Shown here piece after piece: positions 25,134 through 31,612 of a stretch of DNA of 64,000 nucleotides (position 1 is its first letter; every line of letters begins with the position of its first letter). The stretch covers positions 62,001-126,000 of the forward strand of contig SFJQ01000001.1 in the NCBI GenBank assembly GCA_004555855.1. Direction: 5' to 3'. The notes beneath the pieces are model-generated. The model worked only from the letters and a program-made list of their open reading frames with translations. It ran no database searches and was not told where the DNA came from. The stretch comes from [Eubacterium] saphenum (lineage in GTDB: Bacteria > Bacillota > Clostridia > Oscillospirales > Ruminococcaceae). The translations under genes and the position numbers were made by a program.

Positions 25134-25790
25134 GCAGCGAAAAAAGTCTTTTTGGAAATCAAAGAACCTTTTTCTTCAGAAAAAGGTTCTTTGCCGCCGG
25201 AGGCACTGGAGCGAAGCGTCAATATTGAAGGCGAAGCCGTCAAATCAAAAAAGGACGATTTCGCAGATTAAGATTAACGAAGCTGCTTGGAATAAGGTTT
25301 GCAACCATTGCCAATTTTTTCACAAACCCCTTTTCATCGAGCCGAAATTAACGAAGAAACTCGGAGCTTATGCCCCGAGCTTTTTCTTATTCAAAGTTTG
25401 CTTTTGGCGGGGATTTTTTCGCGCGCCGAGTTTCCTCATCGGGATTAGACTGTGCTGCGCGGAGCGATTTTTCGGGCATCGAACCCGAAAAATCGCGCGG
25501 GTGCAGCCACGCCCGTTAAAACGGGACGTGCGTGGCTGCACCCGCATGTTAAGGCAAGTTTGTTCAATGGGGTTTGCGATTTTTTTGACGTCCGTCAAAA
25601 AAATTAGCAATGGTTGCTTGACGGATTTTTAGTCGGTTTGTAATCTTATGATTTGAGATAATCCATTTTTGGATTTGACGGCTTCGCCTTCAGTAGCGCG
25701 ACTTCGTCGCGAGTGCCTCCGGCGGCTTAAGAACTTTTTCTGAAGAAAAAGGTTCTTGGAACTCCAAAAAGACTTTTTTTCGCTTCGCGC
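25134..25790. repeat. Dispersed palindromic element, complete copy D
   Basis: 657 bases starting directly after the sulfotransferase stop and ending 9 bases before trxB. Inverted arms match those of copy B, starting GCAGCGAAAAAAGTC and ending with its complement. The centre holds the same modules as copy B but in the opposite orientation: terminator-like hairpin at about 25355-25385, the second hairpin at 25464-25496, and the GC-rich hairpin at 25498-25544. No gene is visible. Confidence 0.85.
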
Positions 25791-25798
25791 GCTCAATT

Positions 25799-26701
25799 TT
25801 AGCTTTGCAATAACTCCAGGTAACGCTCCGCCGATGTCGCCGCATTCGCCCCGTCCGCAGCCGCCGTGATAACCTGCCTCAACGTCGTCGTCCGCACATC
25901 TCCCGCAACAAACAACCCCTCCGCACTCGTCACACCGTCTTCGCCCGCTTTCACATACCCGCGCTCGTCCAACTCGCACACGCCTTTCAGCACACCCGTG
26001 TTCGGCACGCTCCCGACCGCGCAGAATATCCCGTCAACCGCAAGCGCCTTCCGCTCGCCGTCCTGCGTGTACACAAGCCCGTCCGCTTTCTCGCCGCCCG
26101 TCACCTCGTCCAAAACCGCGTTCAGCACAAGCTCAATGTTCTCCCGCTCGCCTACCTTTTTCACAAGCGACTTGTTCGCCCTAAACTCGCTTCTGCGGTG
26201 TACAAGATATACCTTTTTGGCAATATTTGACAGATAAACCGCGTCACCAAGCGCCGTGTCCCCGCCGCCAACCACCGCAACCGTCTTGTCGCGGTAAAAC
26301 GCGCCGTCACACACCGCGCAATACGAAATCCGCAGTTTCTCGTCCCCCGGCACGCCGAGTTTTCTGTGACTTGTCCCTGCTGCGTAAATCACGGTTTTTG
26401 CTTCAACCGCGCTCCCATCGTTCAGCCGGATTGTCCAAAAATCCCCTTTTTCAATCGCGGAAACTTCTCCGTCAAGAAACTCCGCGCCGAGTTTTTCCGC
26501 CTGTTCGCGGAATTTTTCGCCAAGCTCAAAGCCGCTTATCCCGTACAATCCCGGATAATTCTCAACCTTTTCGGTCACGGCAATCGCGCCCGTCCCGAGG
26601 TACTCTTTCTCGATAACAACCGCGTTCAAAAGCGCGCGTTTCGCGTAAATAGCCGCAGTCAGTCCTGCAGGACCGCTTCCGATTATCGCAACATCTATCA
26701 T
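25799..26701 (-). CDS. trxB: Thioredoxin-disulfide reductase
   Basis: NAD(P)H-dependent FAD flavoprotein of 300 residues that keeps thioredoxins reduced. FAD-binding GSGPAGLTAAIYA at 8-20; redox disulfide C128-A-V-C131 (family usually CATC); nucleotide-binding GGGDTALGDAVYL; FAD motif VAGDVRTTTLRQVITAAADG near the end. It lies 40 bases downstream of an Rrf2 regulator in the same direction and probably shares its promoter and the Rrf2 box at 27223. With two thioredoxins nearby it likely supplies electrons to the sulfur cluster. Confidence 0.95.
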   Translation of the reverse strand: MIDVAIIGSGPAGLTAAIYAKRALLNAVVIEKEYLGTGAIAVTEKVENYPGLYGISGFELGEKFREQAEKLGAEFLDGEVSAIEKGDFWTIRLNDGSAVEAKTVIYAAGTSHRKLGVPGDEKLRISYCAVCDGAFYRDKTVAVVGGGDTALGDAVYLSNIAKKVYLVHRRSEFRANKSLVKKVGERENIELVLNAVLDEVTGGEKADGLVYTQDGERKALAVDGIFCAVGSVPNTGVLKGVCELDERGYVKAGEDGVTSAEGLFVAGDVRTTTLRQVITAAADGANAATSAERYLELLQS

Positions 26702-26741
26702 TTTATCCTCCTATATACGGTATCTCAGAAATCTTCGCAAG

Positions 26742-27191
26742 CTAGATATAGTACATCATCTGTTCGCTCGGCTGAACGGTTTTCTTGAACTCGTTGACAA
26801 TATCGAGAAGCGTGAGCGATGATGTAAACTCGGAAAGACTGCGCTCAATCCTCGACCAGAGCATATTGTTCAGGATATCTGCAATATCGCCGTTGCACTC
26901 CTCAAGCGGCGCGATGTCGTTTCCTATTAAAGTAATGTCGATGGCGTCCAGAATTTCCTTAACCGTGATTTTATCGGGGCTTCTTGACAAAATATACCCG
27001 CCGTGAGGGCCTTTTATGCTTTTTACAAGCGAGCTTTGGCGCAAACGCGTCACAATCTGCTCGAGATATTTCACGGAAATGGCTCTGCGCTCGGCGATTT
27101 CATACAGGTTAACCGCGCCGCCGTCCTCGGAGTTTATAGCGATGTCCGCGATTATCACCAGCCCGCATTGAATCTTGGTTAATATCCTCAT
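26742..27191 (-). CDS. Rrf2 family regulator, CymR-like (no cluster cysteines)
   Basis: Transcription factor of 149 residues. The winged helix-turn-helix includes YEIAERRAISVKYLEQIVTRLRQ and the wing VKSIKGPHGGYILSRSPDKIT, standard for Rrf2. It has only C9 and one cysteine (EECNGD) in the effector region, so it lacks the three-cysteine iron-sulfur site of IscR and resembles CymR, the regulator of cysteine metabolism. Its own promoter carries a CCTA-type box. It lies between the ABC operon and the sulfhydrylase operon. Likely the repressor of the whole regulon (inference). Confidence 0.9.
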   Translation of the reverse strand: MRILTKIQCGLVIIADIAINSEDGGAVNLYEIAERRAISVKYLEQIVTRLRQSSLVKSIKGPHGGYILSRSPDKITVKEILDAIDITLIGNDIAPLEECNGDIADILNNMLWSRIERSLSEFTSSLTLLDIVNEFKKTVQPSEQMMYYI

Positions 27192-27222
27192 TTTTTCACC
27201 TCGCTCTGCTTATCATATTAAT

Positions 27223-27239
27223 CCTACTGATTTAGTATA
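27223..27239. promoter_or_regulatory. Rrf2-type box at the rrf2-trxB promoter
   Basis: CCTACTGATTTAGTATA, directly downstream of the -10 box on the reverse strand; includes the inverted repeat TACT-N5-AGTA. Suggests autoregulation. Confidence 0.62.
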
Positions 27240-27267
27240 TTATACCACACTCCTGCGGCTTTTTCAA
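27239..27267 (-). promoter_or_regulatory. rrf2-trxB promoter
   Basis: Reverse strand: TTGAAA at 27267-27262, a 17-base spacer, TATAAT at 27244-27239. The remaining 27192-27479 gap holds only this promoter, the divergent one, and a short hairpin (TCCCG...CGGGA) near 27402-27422. Confidence 0.8.
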
Positions 27268-27338
27268 CCCGTATTAATGCATAAAATACACCTCTTTTTT
27301 TGCCGCTTATTTGGCAAAAAGCACAAAAGTATATATAT

Positions 27339-27355
27339 CCTATTGACATTGTAGG
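27339..27355. promoter_or_regulatory. Rrf2-type box over the sulfhydrylase -35 box
   Basis: CCTATTGACATTGTAGG: perfect CCTA-N9-TAGG palindromic half-sites, with the -35 TTGACA inside the spacer, so binding would exclude RNA polymerase. Confidence 0.72.
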
Positions 27356-27371
27356 TTAATGGTGTTATAAT
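27343..27371 (+). promoter_or_regulatory. Promoter of the sulfhydrylase-sulfite reductase-carrier operon
   Basis: TTGACA at 27343-27348, a 17-base spacer, TATAAT at 27366-27371. Leader of about 100 bases to the first gene. Confidence 0.9.
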
Positions 27372-27479
27372 GGAAAAAAACAACAAAACAACAGATTTTT
27401 TCCCGTGAATTTTCGCGGGAGCGAGTTTCAGAAAACGCAGCTATTTGCTGTTTAGAAAAATGTCTGAGGGGGAGTCAAT

Positions 27480-28706
27480 TTGAATTTCAACACGGCTCTT
27501 TTGCATAAAAACAACCCGTGCGAAAAGGCAACAGGCGCGACGCTCACGCCGATTTATCAGGTGAGCGCGTTTGCACAGGGTTCGGCGGAGCAGCTCGAAA
27601 ATGTGTTCAACAACAAGGCTTCGGGCTTCGCCTACACGCGCATCAGCAATCCCACGGTTTCCGCGTTTGAAAGCCGAATGAGCGCGCTTGAAAAAGGAAT
27701 CGGCGCGGTTGCCTGCTCGTCGGAAATGACAGCGGTTTCGATGTCGCTTTTGAACATCTTGCAGGCGGGCGATGAGGTTATCGCAGGCTCGGGGCTGTTC
27801 GGCGGAACAATCGACCTGTTCGGCGACCTCGCGGAATTTGGCATAACAACGCGCTTTGTCGAGCAAGTTACCGCAGAAGAAATCGCGCCGCTGATTAACG
27901 AGAAAACAAAGGCGGTTTTCGCGGAGCTTGTCGGCAACCCGAACCTTGAAATCGTGGATTTGAAGGCGGTTTCGGCGGTCAGCCACGAGCGCGGAATACC
28001 GCTGATTATCGACAGCACAACCGCAACGCCGTACCTTATAAATCCCGCGGATTTCGGCGCGGACATCATCGTGCATTCCACGTCAAAGTACATAAACGGC
28101 GGCGGGAACTCGATAAGCGGCGTTATCATCGACAGCGGAAATTTCAAGTGGGATTTCACGCGGCACAAAAAACTTGCAAAATACGCGAAATTCGGGCAGT
28201 TCGCTTATCTGATGTCGCTGCGAAACGGCATTTGGCGCAACTTCGGCGGGTGTCTTGCCCCGATGAACGCGTTTTTGAACAGCGTTGGCTTGGAAACGCT
28301 CGGGCTGCGAATGGAACGCTGCTGTGAAAACGCGCTGGCGCTCGCCGAGTTTTTCGAAAGCTCCGAGAGCATTTCCGTGAACTATCCCGCGCTGCCGTCG
28401 AGCAAGAGTTATCGGCTTTGCAAGGAACTTCTCGGGGGAAAAGGCGGGGCAATCCTCACGATACGCGCGGGTTCAAAGGAACGCGCATTCCGGCTGATAA
28501 ACGGGCTGAAACTCGCGACAAACGCGACAAATATCGGCGATGTACGCACGCTTGTCATTCACCCTGCAAGCACGATTTACGCGCACAGCACCGCCGAGCA
28601 GAAGCTCCACGCGGGCGTTTTTGAGGACACAATCCGAATAAGCGTGGGAATTGAAGATAAAGAAGATTTGATTGATGATTTCAAGCAATCGATTGAAAAA
28701 CTTTGA
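27480..28706 (+). CDS. PLP-dependent sulfhydrylase (Cys/Met metabolism, MetY/MetB family)
   Basis: Gamma-elimination/replacement enzyme of 408 residues that would form homocysteine from an activated homoserine (or cysteine from an activated serine). Signatures: GATLTPIYQVSAF, YTRISNPT, GLFGGTIDLF, LIIDSTTATPYLINP, and Schiff-base lysine K203 in HSTSKYINGGGN. The stretch fits O-acetylhomoserine sulfhydrylases better than cystathionine synthases (GLFGGT plus NGGG), but the split is hard by eye. The start is a TTG at 27480 behind GGGGGAG. First of seven tightly packed genes; the ThiS-like carrier downstream is its probable sulfur donor. Confidence 0.9.
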   Translation: MNFNTALLHKNNPCEKATGATLTPIYQVSAFAQGSAEQLENVFNNKASGFAYTRISNPTVSAFESRMSALEKGIGAVACSSEMTAVSMSLLNILQAGDEVIAGSGLFGGTIDLFGDLAEFGITTRFVEQVTAEEIAPLINEKTKAVFAELVGNPNLEIVDLKAVSAVSHERGIPLIIDSTTATPYLINPADFGADIIVHSTSKYINGGGNSISGVIIDSGNFKWDFTRHKKLAKYAKFGQFAYLMSLRNGIWRNFGGCLAPMNAFLNSVGLETLGLRMERCCENALALAEFFESSESISVNYPALPSSKSYRLCKELLGGKGGAILTIRAGSKERAFRLINGLKLATNATNIGDVRTLVIHPASTIYAHSTAEQKLHAGVFEDTIRISVGIEDKEDLIDDFKQSIEKL

Positions 28707-28719
28707 CGGAGGAAAAGAT

Positions 28720-29583
28720 ATGGCAGTAGATTACGGAACGCTCAAAAAGGGCGGTTTTATGCGGCAAAAACAGAAAAACAACTTCTCGCTTCGGCTTCGC
28801 GTTGTCGGGGGAAATCTCACGGCAAAGCAGCTTGCGACAATCGCCGAAGTTTCCGAGAAATTCGGCGACGGACACGTTCACCTCACGTCAAGGCAGAGCG
28901 TTGAGATACCGTTTATCAAAATCGACGACATCGACGCGGTGAAATCGGCGCTTGCCGAGGGAAACGTTGAACCGGGCGTTTGCGGACCGCGCGTCCGCAC
29001 GATAACCGCCTGTCAGGGCGAGGCGATTTGCCCGAGCGGGTGTATCGACACCTACGCGCTTGCAAAAGAACTTGACGAGCGCTATTTCGCGCGGGAGCTT
29101 CCGCACAAGTTCAAGTTTGGCATAACCGGCTGCCAGAACAACTGCCTCAAAGCTGAGGAAAACGATGTCGGCATAAAGGGCGGCATCAAGGTTAAGTGGG
29201 ACGCGGACAAGTGCATAAACTGCGGCGTGTGCGAGAAGGCTTGCCGAGTGGGCGCGATTTCGATTGAGGACGGGAAAATCTCCGTTGATAACGCGAAGTG
29301 CAACTTCTGCGGACGCTGCGTGAAATCCTGCCCGACCGAAGCTTGGGAAACCGTTCACGGCTACATCGTTTCGTTCGGCGGACTTTTCGGCAACACGATA
29401 AACAAGGGCGAAGCGATTATCCCGTTTATCGAGGACAAGGAAAAGCTCCTCAAAATCTGCGACGCGGCGATAAAATTCTTCGGTGAAAACGCGAACGCGG
29501 GCGAACGCTTTAAGTTCACGATAGACCGCGTCGGACGGGAAAAATTTGAAAAAGCAATCAGGGAGGCTTATGAAAATGGCTGA
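28720..29583 (+). CDS. Ferredoxin-fused siroheme sulfite reductase (nitrite/sulfite reductase family)
   Basis: 287-residue protein likely reducing sulfite to sulfide. Siroheme-[4Fe-4S] ligands are complete: C98-x5-C104 (CQGEAIC) and C138-x3-C142 (CQNNC). A two-cluster ferredoxin domain is inserted after them: C165/C168/C171/C175 and C194/C197/C200/C204. HLTSRQSVEIPFI is the usual ferredoxin-like substrate-domain motif. The layout resembles AsrC and the small single-chain reductases of anaerobes, shorter than the 500-600 residue assimilatory enzymes. GGAGG precedes the ATG at 28720. It lies between the sulfhydrylase and a TusA-like gene, so sulfide would feed the carrier protein. Confidence 0.9.
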   Translation: MAVDYGTLKKGGFMRQKQKNNFSLRLRVVGGNLTAKQLATIAEVSEKFGDGHVHLTSRQSVEIPFIKIDDIDAVKSALAEGNVEPGVCGPRVRTITACQGEAICPSGCIDTYALAKELDERYFARELPHKFKFGITGCQNNCLKAEENDVGIKGGIKVKWDADKCINCGVCEKACRVGAISIEDGKISVDNAKCNFCGRCVKSCPTEAWETVHGYIVSFGGLFGNTINKGEAIIPFIEDKEKLLKICDAAIKFFGENANAGERFKFTIDRVGREKFEKAIREAYENG

Positions 29584-29821
29584 TTTTGAAATTGACGATT
29601 ACGTTGATATCACGGACGTTGTTTGCCCGACAACCTTCGTTAAGGCAAAAGTGGCGCTCGAGGAGCTTGACGAGGGACAAATCCTCTCGATAAAAATGAA
29701 CGACGGAGAACCCGTGCAGAACGTTCCGCGAAGCATCAAGGAGGAAGGTCACAAAATCCTGAAGCTCACGAACAACGGTGACGGAACGTTTAATCTCATT
29801 GTTGAAAAGGTGGGAGAATAA
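29576..29821 (+). CDS. TusA-like sulfurtransferase
   Basis: About 81 residues. DITDVVCPTTFVKAKVALEEL carries the TusA/SirA Cys-Pro motif, although the family CPxP is CPTT here. The C-terminal half (GDGTFNLIVEK) forms the expected last strands. TusA proteins carry persulfide sulfur between enzymes. ATG at 29576 is 9 bases after GGGAGG; an alternative ATG at 29570 is too close. The start overlaps the end of the sulfite reductase gene. A conserved companion of sulfite reductase-type genes; here it may hand sulfur to or from the reductase or carrier (inference). Confidence 0.82.
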   Translation: MADFEIDDYVDITDVVCPTTFVKAKVALEELDEGQILSIKMNDGEPVQNVPRSIKEEGHKILKLTNNGDGTFNLIVEKVGE

Positions 29822-30135
29822 TGGCGGTTAAACTTACGGCGGACAGTTTCGACAGCGAAGTTCTCGCGGCGAACGGGCTTGTGGTAACGGATTTCTTCTC
29901 GGACAGCTGTATTCCCTGCAAGCGAATGTCGCCGATTATCGCGGAACTTGAGGAAGAACACGGCGATGTGAAATTCGCGAAGCTGAACATTAATTTTGAC
30001 GGTGAAATTGCCGAAAAATACGGCGTTTCGTCCGTTCCCACGCTGATTTTTTTCAAGAACGGCGAGGAAAAAGCGCGGCTTTCGGGCGCGCAGAAAAAGG
30101 CGGAAATCGCCGAAGTTATCAAAAATATCGATTAA
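29821..30135 (+). CDS. Thioredoxin with CIPC active site
   Basis: Thioredoxin of 104 residues, cytoplasmic. Active site C30-I-P-C33 in FFSDSCIPCKRM; the cis-proline is in VSSVPTLIFF. The Gly of the canonical CGPC is replaced by Ile and the WC Trp by Ser, so it is probably specialised. The ATG overlaps the preceding TAA by one base (TAATG), so translation is coupled to the TusA-like gene. Likely partner of the TrxB encoded at 25799. Confidence 0.93.
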   Translation: MAVKLTADSFDSEVLAANGLVVTDFFSDSCIPCKRMSPIIAELEEEHGDVKFAKLNINFDGEIAEKYGVSSVPTLIFFKNGEEKARLSGAQKKAEIAEVIKNID

Positions 30136-30147
30136 GGAGAAACGAAA

Positions 30148-30354
30148 ATGACTATCAATGTTGCAGGCGTGAAAAAAGAGTATGCGGACGGTTTGACCGT
30201 GGCGCAGTTGGTTGAAGCGGAGAATGTGGAAACTCCGCAGTATGTGACAGTTTCGGTGAACGACGAGTTCGTCAAGAGCGGCACTTTCGAGGAAACCGTG
30301 CTGAAAGACGGCGACGAGGTTGAGTTTCTGTACTTTATGGGAGGCGGGCAGTAA
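30148..30354 (+). CDS. ThiS/HcyS-like sulfur carrier protein with capped C-terminus (GGGQ)
   Basis: Ubiquitin-like carrier of 68 residues: MTINVAGVKKEYADGLTVAQ, a central VNDEFVKS strand, and LKDGDEVEFLYFMGGGQ at the end. Carriers of this type become a C-terminal thiocarboxylate on a Gly-Gly tail. Here one extra residue, Gln, follows the glycines, so the tail must be trimmed before activation, as in Wolinella HcyS (ends GGA) and Mycobacterium CysO. A JAMM peptidase two genes downstream is the obvious processor. AGGAG precedes the ATG; the stop overlaps the next start (TAATG). No thiazole-synthesis genes are nearby, which favours an amino-acid role. Confidence 0.88.
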   Translation: MTINVAGVKKEYADGLTVAQLVEAENVETPQYVTVSVNDEFVKSGTFEETVLKDGDEVEFLYFMGGGQ

Positions 30355-31160
30355 TGGCTTTTACAAACGAACAGCTTGAGCGCTATTCCCGTCACATAAT
30401 CCTGAAAGAAGTCGGCGCAAAGGGACAGAAAAAGCTGCTGAATGCGAAGGTGCTGATAATCGGCGCGGGCGGCTTGGGCGCACCCGCGGCTATGTACCTC
30501 GCGGCTGCCGGCGTGGGAACAATCGGTATCGCGGACGCGGACGAGGTTGATTTGTCGAATTTGCAGCGGCAGATTATCCACTCGACCGCCGATGTCGGAA
30601 AAGCGAAGGTTCAGTCCGCGAAAGAAACAATGGAAGCGATAAACCCCGATGTTACCGTGAAAACCTACCGTGTTTTCGTGGACAGCGAGAGCATTATGGA
30701 CTTAATCAAGGACTACGATTTCATCATTGACGGCACGGACAATTTCCCCGCGAAATTTCTCATCAACGACGCTTGCGTTATGGCGGGAAAGCCGTTTTCG
30801 CACGCGGGAATTATCCGCTTCAAGGGGCAGCTTATGACCTACGTTCCCGGAAAAGGACCGTGCTATCGCTGCGTGTTCAAAAATCCGCCGCCAAAGGACG
30901 CTGTTCCCACCTGCAAGCAGGCGGGCGTTATCGGGGCGATGGGCGGCGTTATCGGCTCGCTGCAGGCGATGGAAGCGATAAAGTACATTCTCGGGCAAGG
31001 CGACTTGCTCACGGGGTACCTTTTGACGTATGACGCGCTGAAAATGGAGTTTCGGAAAATCAAGCTGCCGACCGACAAGAATTGCGCGGTGTGCGGTGAA
31101 AATCCCACGATAACCGAACTTATCGATTACGAACAGGCGGAGTGTGACGGAAAATTATGA
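30354..31160 (+). CDS. ThiF/MoeB/HesA-family adenylyltransferase (HcyF-like)
   Basis: E1-like enzyme of 268 residues that adenylates the carrier C-terminus so that sulfide or persulfide can form the thiocarboxylate. Nucleotide-binding GAGGLGAP at 38-45; DADEVDLSNLQRQIIHS and DGTDNFPAKFLIND are the family substrate loops. Zinc ligands are C170-x2-C173 and C244-x2-C247. C187 in VPTCKQAGV is the position of the mobile-loop cysteine. No rhodanese domain is attached, unlike MoeZ. Overlaps the carrier gene by one base and the peptidase gene by four. Confidence 0.93.
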   Translation: MAFTNEQLERYSRHIILKEVGAKGQKKLLNAKVLIIGAGGLGAPAAMYLAAAGVGTIGIADADEVDLSNLQRQIIHSTADVGKAKVQSAKETMEAINPDVTVKTYRVFVDSESIMDLIKDYDFIIDGTDNFPAKFLINDACVMAGKPFSHAGIIRFKGQLMTYVPGKGPCYRCVFKNPPPKDAVPTCKQAGVIGAMGGVIGSLQAMEAIKYILGQGDLLTGYLLTYDALKMEFRKIKLPTDKNCAVCGENPTITELIDYEQAECDGKL

Positions 31161-31570
31161 CGATTAAGCTGAAAAAAGCTGATTTTGAGCAGATTGTGGC
31201 ACACGCGAAATCCGAGCTGCCGAACGAGGCCTGCGGGCTGATTGCGGGGCGGGTTGACGGAGAAGTCAAGGTTGTGGAGAAGGTGTATTTTCTGACGAAT
31301 ATCGACCACTCCAACGAGCATTTTTCGCTTGACCCGAAGGAGCAGCTCGCGGCTGTGAAGGATATGCGCGCGAATGGTTTTGCGCCGCTCGGGAACTGGC
31401 ACTCGCACCCAGAGTCGCCGTCAAGACCGTCCGATGAGGACAAGCGCCTGGCATATGACAGCAAGGCAAGTTATCTGATTTTGTCGCTGATGGATAAGAA
31501 TGAGCCTGTTCTCAATTCGTTTAAGATTGAGGGCGAGAGCGCGGAAAAGGAAGATTTGCAGATAATATGA
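31157..31570 (+). CDS. JAMM/MPN+ metallopeptidase (M67; HcyD/Mec-like)
   Basis: 137-residue zinc peptidase with an intact JAMM site: E24 (NEACGLIAG) and H82-x-H84-x7-S92-x2-D95 (HSHPESPSRPSDED). In the Wolinella and Mycobacterium systems such enzymes remove the C-terminal cap of the carrier, or release the amino acid from it. The GGGQ carrier encoded upstream gives it a clear substrate. The ATG overlaps the ThiF-like stop as ATGA. Last gene of the operon, followed by a terminator. Confidence 0.92.
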   Translation: MTIKLKKADFEQIVAHAKSELPNEACGLIAGRVDGEVKVVEKVYFLTNIDHSNEHFSLDPKEQLAAVKDMRANGFAPLGNWHSHPESPSRPSDEDKRLAYDSKASYLILSLMDKNEPVLNSFKIEGESAEKEDLQII

Positions 31571-31572
31571 AA

Positions 31573-31605
31573 AAGGGCGGTCAAGCGACCGCCCTTGTTG
31601 TTGGG
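31573..31605 (+). terminator. Terminator after the carrier operon
   Basis: Perfect stem AAGGGCGGTC / GACCGCCCTT with an AAGC loop, 2 bases after the peptidase stop. Forward T content after the stem is moderate (GTTGTT). On the reverse strand it is followed by TTTCATATT, so it may also end the convergent Rrf2 gene. Confidence 0.75.
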
Positions 31606-31612
31606 AACGCAT

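Noticed and set aside
8940..25790. CRISPR array, because similar blocks recur between genes
   Set aside because: Copies are kilobases apart, palindromic and in different orientations; there are no short regular repeats with unique spacers and no cas genes.
25134..25790. Forward frames of up to 200 codons within element copy D as an accessory gene
   Set aside because: They run through hairpins and palindromic modules, lack start signals, and are not kept in the other copies.
27402..27422. Riboswitch (S-box or T-box) in the sulfhydrylase leader
   Set aside because: The leader is about 100 bases with only short hairpins; no conserved S-box or T-box motif and no terminator with an alternative pairing was seen.
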